64,000 nt of DNA from Achromobacter sp. Root83 (GCF_001428845.1 NZ_LMIU01000026.1:124001-188000); one strand, 5' to 3'; counted from the first letter of the stretch, positions 52,218 to 63,812 are shown. Numbers and translations are program-made. Notes: generated from the sequence alone by a model not told the origin.

Positions 52218-53521
52218 GCGCACTTGGACCAGAAGAGGTATTTCAACGGGCGGTAATGGTCAACGATGGGTCTGGCGTACTGGTGACGGCGCTCAGCGCT
52301 GAACACTCTTACGTTCTGACAGCACGCCATAATCTGCTCAAAGAGCGGACTAATGTCGCGTCGCTCATGGAGCCGAACGAGACTGTCGTGAAATTGCGGG
52401 ATGGCACCGAGATTGAAGTTAGGCAGCTCATCGTTTCCCCAATGCTCGATATTGCAGTGATCGTGGTGGTCAGTCAGACACTTGACCCTACGGCGACATC
52501 GACGTCGGTCGAGATGGAGCAATCGATGTGGTTGGTCGGATTTCCAGAAATTCGACGCAATTCGAACGAGCCGCTCCGGCTTTTTCCTGGGCAGATAGAG
52601 AGCTTCGACGCAATGTCGATCGATGTCTCGACTAAGAGCTTTGCGACAGTTGATGAAGTGCGAGGGGTCTCAGGTGGTGGCGTGTATATCAAGGTCGCAA
52701 ATCGCTGGATTCTTGTCGCGGTCGAGTACGAGATGGAAGGTCGGCCTCAAGAGGGGCACAACTGGCTGCGTTGCATCGGAATACCTGCGTTCGACAACTT
52801 GATCAGAGATCATGGGTTCCCTCCGATCTTGCCGCCGTTCTTGCTGTCGTTTGCTGGGCTTGCGAATGCAGTATTTCCGCTACCTGGCTTCGAATGTCCG
52901 GCAACGCTGCAACGTCTGCGAACGGCCCTTCTTAGCGTTATTCGAACAAACCTCGCTACTGACTCTCCAACACCCAATGGAATCTTGAACACCTTTGGGA
53001 AGAGGCTGTTAGTTCAAGAGGATCCCGAATGTAGCCTGCTTGACAGGAAGCTTTGGATTTCGTGGCTAGAGTACCTGACCTTGTCTGTATTGCTCGACAG
53101 GCCACAAATTGTCGATGCGGACTATATCGAGAAATTACGTTCACGACGTCGATTTCTATACAGTGGCTCCGAGGGCGAGTGGACAGCGTTCGTTGAACGA
53201 ATCATCCAATCTGACCTTGGTGGTCTTGCTGATGACGGCCTGGTGCTCGTTAGCAATCGGATCGAAGGGTCGCCTGCTAAAACCAGGTCAATCAAAGACC
53301 TATCAAGAGTGGTGCCAGATATCGGTCTTCCCCTGAGTGGGGCGTTTGACATCGGAATTCCGCGTAAACCTATCGGCAAAGTGAAACTTTTTCATCTTGA
53401 TGGCCTCCACATGGACTGTATTGTTCGGCAAGAAGAACTTTACGACAATAAACTTGGACTTGATGAACATACCGTCTTGCAGTTGCTAGCGGAGGCCTAT
53501 CGTGCAGCTATTGCCCAATAA
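52214..53521 (+). CDS. ABC-3C effector: trypsin-like serine protease with C-terminal coupling domain
   Basis: 435 residues, GTG start overlapping the MBL stop. The N-terminal 200 residues form a chymotrypsin-fold protease: YVLTARHNLL (His 39), SPMLDIAVIVV (Asp 79), VRGVSGGGVYI (Ser 153) complete the triad. There is no signal peptide, so it acts in the cytoplasm. The C-terminal half (about 220-435; FLYSGSEGEWTAFVERIIQSD, SNRIEGSPAKTRSIKDLSRVV) resembles the conserved C-terminal domain that tethers effectors in ABC three-component systems. The product is therefore a candidate proteolytic effector released or activated by the ABC ATPase. Its end overlaps the next gene by 20 bases. Confidence 0.83.
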   Translation: MSALGPEEVFQRAVMVNDGSGVLVTALSAEHSYVLTARHNLLKERTNVASLMEPNETVVKLRDGTEIEVRQLIVSPMLDIAVIVVVSQTLDPTATSTSVEMEQSMWLVGFPEIRRNSNEPLRLFPGQIESFDAMSIDVSTKSFATVDEVRGVSGGGVYIKVANRWILVAVEYEMEGRPQEGHNWLRCIGIPAFDNLIRDHGFPPILPPFLLSFAGLANAVFPLPGFECPATLQRLRTALLSVIRTNLATDSPTPNGILNTFGKRLLVQEDPECSLLDRKLWISWLEYLTLSVLLDRPQIVDADYIEKLRSRRRFLYSGSEGEWTAFVERIIQSDLGGLADDGLVLVSNRIEGSPAKTRSIKDLSRVVPDIGLPLSGAFDIGIPRKPIGKVKLFHLDGLHMDCIVRQEELYDNKLGLDEHTVLQLLAEAYRAAIAQ

Positions 53522-54065
53522 TCTGGATGTCGGTTTTCTGAAAAGTATCGCGCCGGCTGTCGATTTTGCATTCTTTCAGTCAGATGACGAGAGGCATTTA
53601 ATCAGTTGCTTTGTAGCTCGCTTTTCAGACAATGAAACCTGCGAAAAATATTGGCGATTGATCAATAACGAAATCGCCGTTGAATACCAATCTTCGTTGC
53701 CAGACGAATTTTTGTCTTGGAACATCTACCTCGCGTTGGTGACACCGTCGGCGATGGACAAGCACCTCAAGTACCGCATTGAGAACGATCGGTTCGCGCT
53801 CAGAAAGCTGGTATTAGCAGGACCGATGTTCGCCTCGGAATCCGACACTGTCGTGCGAGAGGCGCTGGAGAATTCCATTCTAGGGCGAGACCTTAAGCTT
53901 TCGGATGTAGTGGACGGGCTGTGTGATCAGCTTGAGAACTCTAATCAATTTCGAGACTTCCTCTCGGCTTCCTCGAAACTTCCTCTCGATGGAAAAGAGC
54001 GTTCTTCCGAAATTCGGCGCGGTCGCATCAACGAACTTCTCGAGCGTCTAGGATCCTTCTCATGA
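53502..54065 (+). CDS. ABC-3C middle component
   Basis: 187 residues, GTG start inside the protease gene. The sequence pattern LSWNIYLALVTPSAMDKHL, then KYRIENDRFALRKLVLAG, agrees with the middle component of ABC three-component systems, which has a WNIYL strand and an IEND-x-FA-x-RK block. It is thought to bridge the ATPase and effector. Mostly alpha/beta with a basic C-terminal helix. The stop overlaps the ATPase start (ATGA), keeping all four genes translationally coupled. Confidence 0.82.
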   Translation: MQLLPNNLDVGFLKSIAPAVDFAFFQSDDERHLISCFVARFSDNETCEKYWRLINNEIAVEYQSSLPDEFLSWNIYLALVTPSAMDKHLKYRIENDRFALRKLVLAGPMFASESDTVVREALENSILGRDLKLSDVVDGLCDQLENSNQFRDFLSASSKLPLDGKERSSEIRRGRINELLERLGSFS

Positions 54066-57000
54066 AGATCAAAAAAGTCATCATTGAAGGTTTTCGCGCA
54101 TATGAAACGAAAAGCGATGGAACCTTTGACTTCACAACGCCGTCGGGCGACCCTGCACAATTCATTTCCATCTATGCCCCAAACGGCTTTGGTAAAACAT
54201 CTTTTTACGATGCCGTAGAGTGGGCGCTTACGAACAATATCGAACGATTCGTTCGCGATTACACTCGCGTTGAAAACGATAATATCTCTCGAGCTCAGAA
54301 TCAGGAGAGTCGTCGTCAACACATTTTGCGGAATCGTGTAATCCCAGATTCTGCGCCTTCACGAGTGACCGTAACGGGAATCGGATTCGGCGATGTCATT
54401 AAAGATGTGCCGAAGGCGCGCGCTGGTAGCCGAGACTATCTCTTCAAACGCGAAGCACCGGTGCACGGAATGGAGGAGGTCGCTGGAATTTTCCTGTCTC
54501 AAGAGGCCATCGACGGATTCCTTCGAGAGGAGAAACCTGACGCGCGCTATGACCGGTTTATGCAAAACTTCGGAGATAGCGATGATACCTATCGCGCCAA
54601 TCTCGTTGCCCTTAGGCGCGAATTGACGATCCTGTTAAAGGGCATGTCCGAGGAGCAGCGAAGATACGAAGAAGTTCTCGCAAAACAGACTGACACCGGG
54701 ATCTTCGAAAGTGTTAATCGGACTATCCAAAGTCTGGTCGATCGTGGTGAGCGCATTGAATCGATCTCACAGAGCTTTGACGCGGACAGCGAGCGCGATC
54801 TTCGCAATCTGATTACGCAGCGGCTGCACGAACTGAACAATAGTAGCGCGGACTTTGAGCGGTTTCTGATCGACTTGCAGGCAGCGCTCGTCGAGTTGCC
54901 TGTAATAGCGGAATCCATGGCGACGAGAGCCACTGCAATCAAGGCATTGTCCGAACTCGAGAAACGGCGTCACGCTCTGAATCGCTACACCAAGCTCAAA
55001 GAGAAAGTCGCGCATTCGACTGAGTTCGTTGAACGAGCACACGCGGACACGATAAGGCATCAGACCTTGTTGAGCAAAGTACCTTTGTTCGAAGAGACGC
55101 TTGGTCAAATTGCTCAGATCACTGCACGAGAGCAAGAGTCGGAAGCGCAGCTTCAAGTCAAGAAGGCGGAGCTTGAAAGCTGGGAAGAACGCATCGCAAC
55201 ATGCAAGACATCGTTGCAAGATTTGGATGTTAATGCGAACGCACTAGTGGCTCTACGAGAGCAGGCCCCCGAAATATTTCGTGATCTCAACGAAGGGCGC
55301 GCTGTTATCGCCGAAAGACAGGCTCAAAGGGACGACCGCCAACAACGTCTTAATGTGCTAACCGCGAAGCGTGATTTGGAAAGGAGTAATCTCGAAAGTC
55401 TGATTGGCCTAGAAATTACCGAAGAATCAATCAACGCAGTTGAATTGACCATGATTTTGGAAGAGGGCATATCCGTACTTCCTCTTCAGCAAGCTGTTCT
55501 TGAGAAAGCCCGACGAGCTGAGCTTCTTGTGGCCGCGAGAAAGGCTTTAGCAGCCTTCGATGAGCAAAAAGGCCAATTTGCGACCTTGGTGTCACTCGGC
55601 TGCGAGATACTAGCAAAAACGCCTTCGAATCAATGCCCGCTATGCACGAAAGAACACGCGAGCCCCGACGAGCTGTTGCAGAACATTCTGGGCAATCAAT
55701 TACTCAATCAACTGGAAGCAGCCGCGCTCCACAAGCAGAATGATGCGCAGGCCGCGTTCGACGAATCATGTCTGCATGTCACTGCCTTAATCGAGGAGTG
55801 GAATCAGAGAAAGGATAAGGCAGTACTTGACTTCCGAGCTGGAGTCTCACAGAGCGAACGGGAGTTGCAAGCGCTCACATTAGAAATAAAGTCGCTCGAT
55901 CGCGACATTCAGGCTGCGGCCTCTCGCGCACAGACTTCGGCTCAGCTCGTGCTGAATCTAAGTGCAGAGCAACTAGGCCAAAAGTTAGCAAAAGATATTC
56001 GTGACGTTTCCGAGCGTCGCTCGACGGAACAGTCGGACCTCTCTCGTTCGGAGGATGAGGCTCAACTCCGCAGAGACGCGGTGAAACTGCTGATTCAAGC
56101 GATTGGCGAGGCAAGGGCAAAGGCCGAGCAGGCTAAAGGTGGCGAGGTGTACAAAGAATTGATGGCCGTTTGTTTGTCAAATGCCGTCGATCCTGCACAA
56201 CTAAGGCAGCACGTGGCTCAGATGCTGGGAGACAGCCAGGCTAAAGCAGCAGCTGCTTTGCAGCAGTTGAAGGACGCACGAGATCAGTTGGAGAAGGAGG
56301 AGGCCACAGCGCCTAACCCGAGCACAGATGACCTGGCCTTCTTAGAGCGCGAGGAACAATCGAACCAACGCTCACGGCTTGAATCGGAGGCGGAAATTTC
56401 TACGTTCGTATCGAAGATCGGCTCGCATCTGCCAAAGTACGATTTGTCGTGGCTGCCTGAAAGGATCGTGGATGGCATTAATTCCGCAAATGCGATGTAT
56501 GCGCAACAGAAAGAGACAACAACAGCGTTGGCTAGGCAATATGCGCTGCTAGGCGAACAATTGGAGCTCGTGCTTCCCTATGTCGAATCGATTGAGGCGC
56601 GGAAACAACTCGATAAGCTTCTAACTGAGAAGGCTAGGCATGAGGCCCTCAGCGCTAAAGTTAATGGCGAATACACGCACGTCATTCAAAGGTTGGATTC
56701 GAGAATCAGTAGCTTCTTTTTTACTGATTTAATCAATTCGATTTACAGGAAGATCGATCCACACCCGGACTTCAAAGAGGTTCGCTTTACGTGCGAGTTC
56801 CCAGAAGGGGAAAAACCGCGTCTCCACGTCCTCGTTTCGGACGAGGCCGGCGATTGCATCGCACCTAACCTTTACTTCAGTGCAGCTCAGGTAAACATAC
56901 TTAGTCTAAGCATTTTTCTGGCACGCGCACTTCATGTAAAGGCGCATGGAGAGCCAGTTGGATGCATCTTCATTGACGATCCAATTCACTCTATGGATTC

Positions 57001-57202
57001 AATCAACGTACTGGCTACGATAGACCTGTTGCGTACTATTTCTAGAAAATTTGACCGACAGATCATATTGTCGACGCACGATAGGAACTTTTTCGAACTG
57101 CTCAAGCGAAAGATTCCTGAATATCACTATGAGTCCAAATTCCTTGAATTGGAGACGTTTGGTCGGATAAAGGCGCGAACGGGTGAAGCGCAGTCTTCAT
57201 AG
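54062..57202 (+). CDS. ABC-3C Rad50/SMC-like ABC ATPase
   Basis: 1046 residues. N-lobe: MKIKKVIIEGFRAYET, Walker A APNGFGKTSF at about 39-48, Q-loop region after 150 (IFLSQEAIDGFLR). Two long coiled-coil stretches flank a Rad50-type zinc hook NQCPLCTKEH near residue 522. C-lobe: signature LYFSAAQVNILSLSIFLARA near 936, Walker B GCIFIDDPIHSMDSIN near 966, and an H-loop ILSTHDRNFFEL near 1003. All ATPase motifs are intact. It probably senses DNA or a phage structure and controls the protease effector, by family analogy. Codon and base use look lower in GC than the host block. Confidence 0.9.
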   Translation: MKIKKVIIEGFRAYETKSDGTFDFTTPSGDPAQFISIYAPNGFGKTSFYDAVEWALTNNIERFVRDYTRVENDNISRAQNQESRRQHILRNRVIPDSAPSRVTVTGIGFGDVIKDVPKARAGSRDYLFKREAPVHGMEEVAGIFLSQEAIDGFLREEKPDARYDRFMQNFGDSDDTYRANLVALRRELTILLKGMSEEQRRYEEVLAKQTDTGIFESVNRTIQSLVDRGERIESISQSFDADSERDLRNLITQRLHELNNSSADFERFLIDLQAALVELPVIAESMATRATAIKALSELEKRRHALNRYTKLKEKVAHSTEFVERAHADTIRHQTLLSKVPLFEETLGQIAQITAREQESEAQLQVKKAELESWEERIATCKTSLQDLDVNANALVALREQAPEIFRDLNEGRAVIAERQAQRDDRQQRLNVLTAKRDLERSNLESLIGLEITEESINAVELTMILEEGISVLPLQQAVLEKARRAELLVAARKALAAFDEQKGQFATLVSLGCEILAKTPSNQCPLCTKEHASPDELLQNILGNQLLNQLEAAALHKQNDAQAAFDESCLHVTALIEEWNQRKDKAVLDFRAGVSQSERELQALTLEIKSLDRDIQAAASRAQTSAQLVLNLSAEQLGQKLAKDIRDVSERRSTEQSDLSRSEDEAQLRRDAVKLLIQAIGEARAKAEQAKGGEVYKELMAVCLSNAVDPAQLRQHVAQMLGDSQAKAAAALQQLKDARDQLEKEEATAPNPSTDDLAFLEREEQSNQRSRLESEAEISTFVSKIGSHLPKYDLSWLPERIVDGINSANAMYAQQKETTTALARQYALLGEQLELVLPYVESIEARKQLDKLLTEKARHEALSAKVNGEYTHVIQRLDSRISSFFFTDLINSIYRKIDPHPDFKEVRFTCEFPEGEKPRLHVLVSDEAGDCIAPNLYFSAAQVNILSLSIFLARALHVKAHGEPVGCIFIDDPIHSMDSINVLATIDLLRTISRKFDRQIILSTHDRNFFELLKRKIPEYHYESKFLELETFGRIKARTGEAQSS

Positions 57203-57477
57203 CAGCTCGTCGGGCGAACAAGATGAGACGTCGACTACTTGTCGCCCCTATGTGAAGAGTGCCCGTCGCTTGAGCTCTCGCCCGATGTGCACGTAGCTTG
57301 TCCGTCCGGGTCCGGAGTGAAGCAGCCAGCCGAATGGCGCGTCGGCCAATTTCCTGGAAGGCCGGTTATGGCCGGCATCGGCCTCTCACGTACGACCGCT
57401 GTCGACCTCTTACTGCCTCTCGGTTGCCCACCTTGGCGGTGCGGAACGGCTCCCTCCAGTGCGAACCGCTCGACAAC
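57203..57477. other. Short gap between the ABC-3C and hsd operons
   Basis: 275 bases between convergent operons. Repetitive-looking GGCCGG/CCGGC stretches but no reading frame I can support, no clear hairpin with a T-tract and no att-like repeat. Confidence 0.4.
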
Positions 57478-60400
57478 TCAAGAAACCCATTCCTCTCCCA
57501 ACCTTTCAGCCTGCATCAGAATCAGTTCCACGGCAGAATCCGCCATGTCGGGCGGGTACTTGTACTTGCGCAATATGCGCTTGACCATGAGCCTCAGACT
57601 AGCCCGCACGCTTTCGCGTTTGGACCAGTCAACCGTGATGTTCTTGCGCAGGTTCTCTGTCAGTTCGTGCGCGATTTTCTTTAACGTCTCGTCGGTCAAC
57701 TCGCGCACAGCAGATTCGTTGTTGGCCAGAGCGTCATAGAAGCGGATCTCGTCGTCAGTTAGCCCCAGCTCTTCCCCGCGCTTTGTCGCTTCACGGAATT
57801 TCTTGGCCATGTCGACCAGTTCTTCCATGACTTGGGCCGTTTCGATGCTGCGATTCTGGTAGCGCTTGATGACATTGCCGAGCATGTCGGAGAACTTGTT
57901 TTGCTGCACCAAGTTGCTGGCGAACTTGCTTTTGATTTCTCCTTCCAGCAGGCGCTCCAGCAGCTCGACGGCCAGGTTGCGCTCTGGCAGGTTGCGAACC
58001 TGGGCAAGAAACTCGTCATCCAAGAGGCCGATGTTGGGCTTCTCCAGACCCACGGCGTCGAAGATGTCGACCACGCTTTCACTGACCACGGCCTGATTGA
58101 TGATCTGACGGATAGCGGCTTCTCGCTGCTCGTCGGTTTTCTTCTGCGTACTGATGTCACGCTTGGTCAGGATGACCTTGACTGCCTGCATGAATGCCAC
58201 TTCGTCGCGCAGCGCCTTGGCCTCATCCAGGGTGCAGCACAGGGAGAACGCTTTGCTCAGGGCGAGTGTGTTGTCGGCGAATCGCTTCTTGCCGTCCAAC
58301 TTGGCGTCCTTGTCGCCCGCGGGCGGGCGTAGCGACAAGATGTGGTTCGCGGCGCCCGCCAGGATCTTGTGACCGCCGGTCTTGAAGCCCGAATAGTCGA
58401 AGCCGTGCATCATGCCGCGCAGGACGTCGAGCTTCTCCAGTAACACGGCGAAAGCTTCGTGAGCATCTACCGTGGGCTTGCCACGGCCCTTGCTGGCGGT
58501 GTACTCCTTCATCGCGGCCTTGAGCTCATTGCCAATGCCGATGTAGTCGACCACCAGGCCGCCCTGTTTGTCCCGGAAGACACGGTTCACGCGGGCAATG
58601 GCCTGCATGAGGTTGTGACCCTTCATGGGTTTGTCGATGTACATGGTGTGCACGCACGGCGCGTCAAAGCCTGTCAGCCACATGTCGCGCACGATGACCA
58701 GCCGCAGTGGGTCCTTGGGGTCTTTAAAGCGCTTCTCTAACCGCTTCTTGATCTGACCGCTGTAGATGTGCGGGCGCAGCAAGGCTTTGTCGCTCGCGCT
58801 GCCCGTCATGATGACCTTGATAGCGGCTTTTTCGGGGTCTTCGTCGTGCCAGTCGGGACGCAGTTTGATGATTTCGTTATAGAGGTGCACGCAGATGTCG
58901 CGGCTCATAGCGACCACCATGGCTTTGCCATCCTGCGCTTTGTTGCGCTCTTCAAAGTGCTCGACGAGGTCGGCTGCCACACTGGCAATGCGCGGCTCGG
59001 CGCCCACGACTTTTTCCAGGGCTGCCCATCTCGATTTCAGGCGAGCCTGAGTCTGCTCTTCTTCGTCTTCGGCGAGTTCGTCGACCTCTTCATCCAGAGA
59101 CGCCAGATCGGTTTCCTTGAGCTTGAGCTTGGCCAGGCGCGACTCGTAGTAGATGGCCACGGTGGCGCCATCCTCTTTGGCCTGCTGCATGTCGTAGACA
59201 TGGATGTAATCGCCGAACACGGCGCGCGTATCGCGATCGGTGCTGCTGACGGGTGTGCCCGTGAAGGCCACAAAGGTGGCGTTGGGCAGGGCATCCCGCA
59301 GGTGTTGGGCGTAACCCGCCTGATAGGTGACCGTGGGTTCTGCGACCGCCAGCGCGGTGGTCACATCAACACCCAGATCATCGTTCGCAGCCAACTGCCC
59401 GTATTCGCTGGTGCTGAAGGATTTGCTTTTGCGAGTCTTGAGCTTGGCTTCGAAACCGTACTGCGTGCGGTGGGCTTCGTCCGCAATTACAACGATATTT
59501 CCGCGGTCCGACAGGACCGGGAAGGTGTCCTCATCTTCTCCAGGCATGAACTTCTGGATGGTAGCGAAGACGATGCCACCTGAAGGACGATTGGTCAGCA
59601 ACCTACGCAGGTCCTGACGGGTATCGGCCTTCACGGGTTGTTCGCGCAGGAGGTCTTGCGACAGGCTGAATACCCCAAACAATTGCCCGTCCAAGTCATT
59701 GCGATCGGTGATGACCACAATCGTGGGGTTTTGCATGGCCGGCTCTTGCATCACGCGGGCGGCAAAGCAGGTCATGGTGATGCTTTTGCCGCTTCCCTGC
59801 GTGTGCCAAACCACGCCGCCTTTGCCGCGTTGGCTGGCGCCGGTCTGTAGCTGTGATGCCTCAACCACGTGCTGGATGGCCAGTCGCACGGCGTGGTACT
59901 GGTGGTAGCCGGCAATCTTCTTGATGAGGGAGCCGTCGTCTTCAAACAGCACGAAGTAGCGCAGATAGTCGAGCAAGTAAGCGGGCGCGAGCAGACCGCG
60001 CACGAGCGTCTCGAGCTCGTTGAACTGCCCCAAGGGGTCAAGCTCTACGCCATCAATCGTGCGCCATTGCATGAAGCGCTCGGCATTGGCTGACAGCGAC
60101 CCATATCGGGCTTCGCTACCGTCGGAGACGACCAGAATTTCGTTGTACTCAAAGACGTCAGGAATCTGTGCCTTGTACGTCTGAATCTGGTCGTAAGCCT
60201 TCCAGATGTCGGCATTCTCATTGACACTGTTCTTCAGCTCAATCAGCACCAGCGGCAAGCCGTTGATGAACAGAATGATGTCCGGTCGTCGCGTGTGGTG
60301 CGGACCTTTGATAGTGAACTGGCTGACCGCCCAGAATTCGTTGTTTTGTGGATTCCTCCAGTCCACCAAGCGCACGAAATCCCCGCGGGTTTCGCCATCC

Positions 60401-60699
60401 TTTTGGTATTGGACGTTCACGCCGTTGGTCAGCAGTTTGTGGAAAACGCGGTTGGCGGCCAGCTGAACAGGAGTGTCTAGGTTTTCGACTTGCTTGAACG
60501 CATCATCACGCGCGGACGAGGGGATGTGGGGATTCAGGTGGTCGATGGCGGCGCGCAGGCGCTGGGGCAGAAAGACTTGCGCGTAGCTGGTGCGCTGTGG
60601 GTCCGGGCCGTCATGGGCGATATCTGGACCGCTGCGAACCGTATAGCCGACTTCTGTGAGCCAGCCCAAGGTTTCCTGTTCGAGTTGGTCTTCGGTCAT
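57478..60699 (-). CDS. hsdR: Type I restriction enzyme, motor/endonuclease subunit
   Basis: DNA-translocating, cleaving subunit of a type I system. 1073 residues. N-terminal nuclease: [28 protein letters not shown] (PD-(D/E)xK, near 145-172). Helicase: Walker [18 protein letters not shown] near 297, DEAH box [13 protein letters not shown] near 408, motif [11 protein letters not shown], and motif VI region [19 protein letters not shown]-terminal helical domain binds the methyltransferase. The start overlaps hsdS (ATGA). No truncation or frameshift seen; should be active. Confidence 0.96.
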   Translation of the reverse strand: MTEDQLEQETLGWLTEVGYTVRSGPDIAHDGPDPQRTSYAQVFLPQRLRAAIDHLNPHIPSSARDDAFKQVENLDTPVQLAANRVFHKLLTNGVNVQYQKDGETRGDFVRLVDWRNPQNNEFWAVSQFTIKGPHHTRRPDIILFINGLPLVLIELKNSVNENADIWKAYDQIQTYKAQIPDVFEYNEILVVSDGSEARYGSLSANAERFMQWRTIDGVELDPLGQFNELETLVRGLLAPAYLLDYLRYFVLFEDDGSLIKKIAGYHQYHAVRLAIQHVVEASQLQTGASQRGKGGVVWHTQGSGKSITMTCFAARVMQEPAMQNPTIVVITDRNDLDGQLFGVFSLSQDLLREQPVKADTRQDLRRLLTNRPSGGIVFATIQKFMPGEDEDTFPVLSDRGNIVVIADEAHRTQYGFEAKLKTRKSKSFSTSEYGQLAANDDLGVDVTTALAVAEPTVTYQAGYAQHLRDALPNATFVAFTGTPVSSTDRDTRAVFGDYIHVYDMQQAKEDGATVAIYYESRLAKLKLKETDLASLDEEVDELAEDEEEQTQARLKSRWAALEKVVGAEPRIASVAADLVEHFEERNKAQDGKAMVVAMSRDICVHLYNEIIKLRPDWHDEDPEKAAIKVIMTGSASDKALLRPHIYSGQIKKRLEKRFKDPKDPLRLVIVRDMWLTGFDAPCVHTMYIDKPMKGHNLMQAIARVNRVFRDKQGGLVVDYIGIGNELKAAMKEYTASKGRGKPTVDAHEAFAVLLEKLDVLRGMMHGFDYSGFKTGGHKILAGAANHILSLRPPAGDKDAKLDGKKRFADNTLALSKAFSLCCTLDEAKALRDEVAFMQAVKVILTKRDISTQKKTDEQREAAIRQIINQAVVSESVVDIFDAVGLEKPNIGLLDDEFLAQVRNLPERNLAVELLERLLEGEIKSKFASNLVQQNKFSDMLGNVIKRYQNRSIETAQVMEELVDMAKKFREATKRGEELGLTDDEIRFYDALANNESAVRELTDETLKKIAHELTENLRKNITVDWSKRESVRASLRLMVKRILRKYKYPPDMADSAVELILMQAERLGEEWVS

Positions 60700-62015
60700 G
60701 ACAACGCGTTCTCTACTTGTTCTTGGGCTTCGGGGAGGCGGATCTGGCCGGAGATAAGGCGGGGCAGCAGGGTGTCTCTAAGCTGCGCTAACGATGTCAG
60801 GGTCTTAAGATTCACGAGCACCCGTTCCATAAGAACCTCCACGTTCGTTTCAAATCTGGCGATTATGCTCGGCGGTGGACTGACCACTCTCACGCCTTTA
60901 AATGTTGCTGTGGTAATAGTGTCAAAAACTGAGCCATGGGCTTGTTGTTTTAGATACTCCACCAAGCGTTGCGTAGAGAAATAGGTAAAGTAAATATCGT
61001 TATTGTTCCCTCTCAGTCCATAGCAAGACTGATTCATTGCCATTTCACATCCAGTAAGGGCCAACTTGCCAACCGTTCCCCGAGCGGAAATGATCGTTGT
61101 GCCGAATGGAAGCAGTTTTGTCGAAGATCCGGCCAAGCCTGCCTGAGTAATCTTCTTTTCCGTATTTAGTACAAAGGTGTCAGCACCGCTCGGCACGTCA
61201 ACGACGGAGTACCAGGGTATGTGACCTCCCCAGTAGTCAGGGTTAGAGGTCTTCGGCGTTCCCCCGCCGATGACTCGGATCATTTCGTGGAAAGAGCGTG
61301 CACTCCAATGCGTTGGAATTAATCCAAGTCCTGACTCTTCAAACGAATCAGGAAACAGCGCCGCTGTCTCTTCATCCATCCCTTCAGGCCGACGGTCTTC
61401 CATTTTGGCGCGCACGGGTTCAAAGTCTACGAACCAAGCCTTGAACATGGCCTGGGCGATGGAATGGATGGTTTTGTTGGTATCGCCAAGGAGGGTGATG
61501 CGATCGTCGAGCGCGCCAAGGATCGAAGATATTTCTTTTTGTCTTTGCAGGGAAGGTAGGGGGATTTTGAACTTGTAGCAGTCGCCAACTCGAATGTGGC
61601 TTACTACTGACCCGGAACCCTCGTGGCTGCCGAACTGATGCTGGAGTCCAGGCGACAAGAACGCGTATAGCAGGAATCTAGAGTCGAGTAGAACAGGATT
61701 AGCTCTATATTGCATCAATCTTTGGCCAAGAAAAATCCCAGCCGCCTCCACTACGAGACCCACCTCTCCGATTGGAGCCTCTCTAGTCAGAATAACATCG
61801 CCAATATTTAACTTTGCTCTACGCGTCCACTTTTCAAAGGTCTCTTCGGTGACATACTTGCAATCACTAAGGTCAATAGTGCCATTTCGCACATTAGTCG
61901 TGCGAATCATTCTGAAGGGAGTTTTTTCAGAGGCAACTGGTGCGGTTTTGTTCACGCAATCCACAATTAGGTCGCACACACTATCGACAGTCACTACCGG
62001 CCATTCAGAACTCAT
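60696..62015 (-). CDS. hsdS: Type I restriction specificity subunit
   Basis: Recognises the DNA target for HsdM and HsdR. 439 residues with two target-recognition domains joined by a conserved helical spacer: first domain starts [16 protein letters not shown], spacer [40 protein letters not shown] near 165-205, second domain with [29 protein letters not shown], and a final helix [18 protein letters not shown]. The recognition sequence cannot be read from the protein. It overlaps hsdM by 11 bases and hsdR by 4. Confidence 0.95.
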   Translation of the reverse strand: MSSEWPVVTVDSVCDLIVDCVNKTAPVASEKTPFRMIRTTNVRNGTIDLSDCKYVTEETFEKWTRRAKLNIGDVILTREAPIGEVGLVVEAAGIFLGQRLMQYRANPVLLDSRFLLYAFLSPGLQHQFGSHEGSGSVVSHIRVGDCYKFKIPLPSLQRQKEISSILGALDDRITLLGDTNKTIHSIAQAMFKAWFVDFEPVRAKMEDRRPEGMDEETAALFPDSFEESGLGLIPTHWSARSFHEMIRVIGGGTPKTSNPDYWGGHIPWYSVVDVPSGADTFVLNTEKKITQAGLAGSSTKLLPFGTTIISARGTVGKLALTGCEMAMNQSCYGLRGNNNDIYFTYFSTQRLVEYLKQQAHGSVFDTITTATFKGVRVVSPPPSIIARFETNVEVLMERVLVNLKTLTSLAQLRDTLLPRLISGQIRLPEAQEQVENALS

Positions 62016-63567
62016 ATCCCAATCCTCGCAGCTTCTGCCGAATCAGAGCGTCGAGCTCCGCGCCCTTGGCCAATTGCTCGCCTAGCTTCTCGGTCAGCTT
62101 CTGCATCTTTTCCGCAAAAGCCTCGTCATCGTCCTCAACGGCTTCAGCGCCGACATATCGTCCGGGTGTCAGCACATGCCCGTGCTGAGCGATCTCAGTC
62201 TGCGGCACGCTGCGGCAGAACCCCGCCACGTCTTCATACTCCATAATGCTGGCGCCATCCTCGACCTCTCCACGCCATGCAGCCACGGTTTCTGAGATCC
62301 GAGCAATGGCTACATCATCCAGCTCGGCCTGCACGCGGGAAATCATTTTCCCCAGCTTGCGCGCGTCGATGAAAAGCACTTCACCCTTGCGTTTTTTCTG
62401 CCTGGCCAAGAACCACAGGCAGGCCGGTATCTGTGTATTGAAGAATAGCTGTCCAGGCAGCGCCACCATCACCTCCACCACGTCAGCATCGACCATGGCG
62501 GCGCGAATGACTCCCTCATTGTTCTGGCTAGAGCTCATCGACCCGTTGGCCAGCACAATGCCTGCGCGGCCGGTGGGCTTCAGGTGGTACAGCATGTGCT
62601 GTAGCCAGGCGTAGTTGGCGTTACCGTGGGGAGGGTCGCCATACTCCCAGCGAGCGTCTCCCTCCAAGCTGCCATGCCACCAGTCGCTGATGTTGAACGG
62701 CGGGTTGGCCAAGACGAAGTCGGCGCGCAGGTCCGGATGCTGATTGCGCGTGAACGTGTCAGCCGGCTCCTTGCCCAGATTGAAGTCAATGCCCCGAATC
62801 GCCAGGTTCATGGCCGCCAAGCGCCAAGTGGTGGGGTTGGACTCTTGCCCATAAATAGACACATCACCAATCTTGCCGCCATGCGCCTCAATGAATTTCT
62901 CTGACTGCACGAACATGCCGCCCGAACCGCAGCAAGGGTCATACACCTGGCCCTTGTGCGGGGCCAGAACCGCCACCAAGGTCTTCACGATGCTGGCAGG
63001 GGTGTAGAACTGACCGCCTTTCTTGCCTTCCGCGCTGGCGAACTGGCCCAGGAAGTATTCGTACACCTGGCCCAAGATGTCTCGGGCTGCGTTGGCGTCG
63101 CTGCCGAAGCCAATGGTCGACACCAGGTCTACGAGTTCGCCCAGCTTGCCGTCGGGTAGCTGGGCACGGCCATAGCGTTTGTCCAGAATGCCTTTGAGCT
63201 TGGGATTCTCGGCCTCGATGGCAGTCAGGGCATCATCAATGCGCTTGCCGATGTCGGGCTGCTTGGCGGCGGCCCGCAGGCTTTCCCAACGAGCCGCTTC
63301 GGGCACCCAGAATGTATTGGCCGCAGTGTAGTAGTCGCGGTCTTCCAGCTCGGCGGTCAGATCTTCTTCGCTAGCACCGGGAAAGTGGAAATCATCGTTC
63401 TTGTCGGCGAAACGTGCACGCAGTTCAGCCTGCCGTGCCGCGAAGGCATCCGAGATGTACTTCAGAAAGATTAGCCCGAGCACCAAGTGCTTGTACTCGG
63501 CCGCATCCATATTGGCGCGCAACTTGTCTGCTGCGGACCATAACGTCCGCTTGATGTCGTCGATCAT
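62005..63567 (-). CDS. hsdM: Type I restriction N6-adenine methyltransferase subunit
   Basis: Methylates adenine to protect host DNA. Start [21 protein letters not shown] (63567), the normal HsdM beginning; the open frame upstream is not conserved in character. 520 residues. HsdM N-domain ([21 protein letters not shown]), SAM-binding [17 protein letters not shown] near 213, catalytic [16 protein letters not shown] near 290 (NPPF). The C-terminal helices include [25 protein letters not shown]. No clear ribosome-binding site before the start. First gene of the hsd operon. Confidence 0.95.
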   Translation of the reverse strand: MIDDIKRTLWSAADKLRANMDAAEYKHLVLGLIFLKYISDAFAARQAELRARFADKNDDFHFPGASEEDLTAELEDRDYYTAANTFWVPEAARWESLRAAAKQPDIGKRIDDALTAIEAENPKLKGILDKRYGRAQLPDGKLGELVDLVSTIGFGSDANAARDILGQVYEYFLGQFASAEGKKGGQFYTPASIVKTLVAVLAPHKGQVYDPCCGSGGMFVQSEKFIEAHGGKIGDVSIYGQESNPTTWRLAAMNLAIRGIDFNLGKEPADTFTRNQHPDLRADFVLANPPFNISDWWHGSLEGDARWEYGDPPHGNANYAWLQHMLYHLKPTGRAGIVLANGSMSSSQNNEGVIRAAMVDADVVEVMVALPGQLFFNTQIPACLWFLARQKKRKGEVLFIDARKLGKMISRVQAELDDVAIARISETVAAWRGEVEDGASIMEYEDVAGFCRSVPQTEIAQHGHVLTPGRYVGAEAVEDDDEAFAEKMQKLTEKLGEQLAKGAELDALIRQKLRGLGYEF

Positions 63568-63812
63568 TGGTATGTAACTAATTTTGTAGTACTGGCAACG
63601 AGGGAAAGTAGCACACTGTGGCATTACCTACGCTTCGTCATTCAGTAAGGTGGAGCCGAGGTCTTCCCAGGCTTGTTGTGCCATGATCGACTGACAATAC
63701 AGCCCGCCCTTGACGTGTTTTTTGAAATCGGGTGCGGAACGGCGTATGTGGTGGGCTCGCTGAAAGAGATCACCGCAAGGAGCGGGCCTTCTTGGCCGAT
63801 ATACGCTTTGGC
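63568..63812. other. Gap between the AlpA-like gene and hsdM
   Basis: 245 bases expected to carry the hsd promoter. A minus-strand open frame ending near 63627 reads naturally in its last third (PDFKKHVKGGLYCQSIMAQQ, then AWEDLGSTLLNDEA) but lacks a plausible start, so it may be a remnant or leader. Not called as a gene. Confidence 0.35.

Noticed and set aside
58768-59583. 271-residue forward frame across hsdR
   Set aside because: Antisense to the hsdR helicase region with a shadow-like composition.
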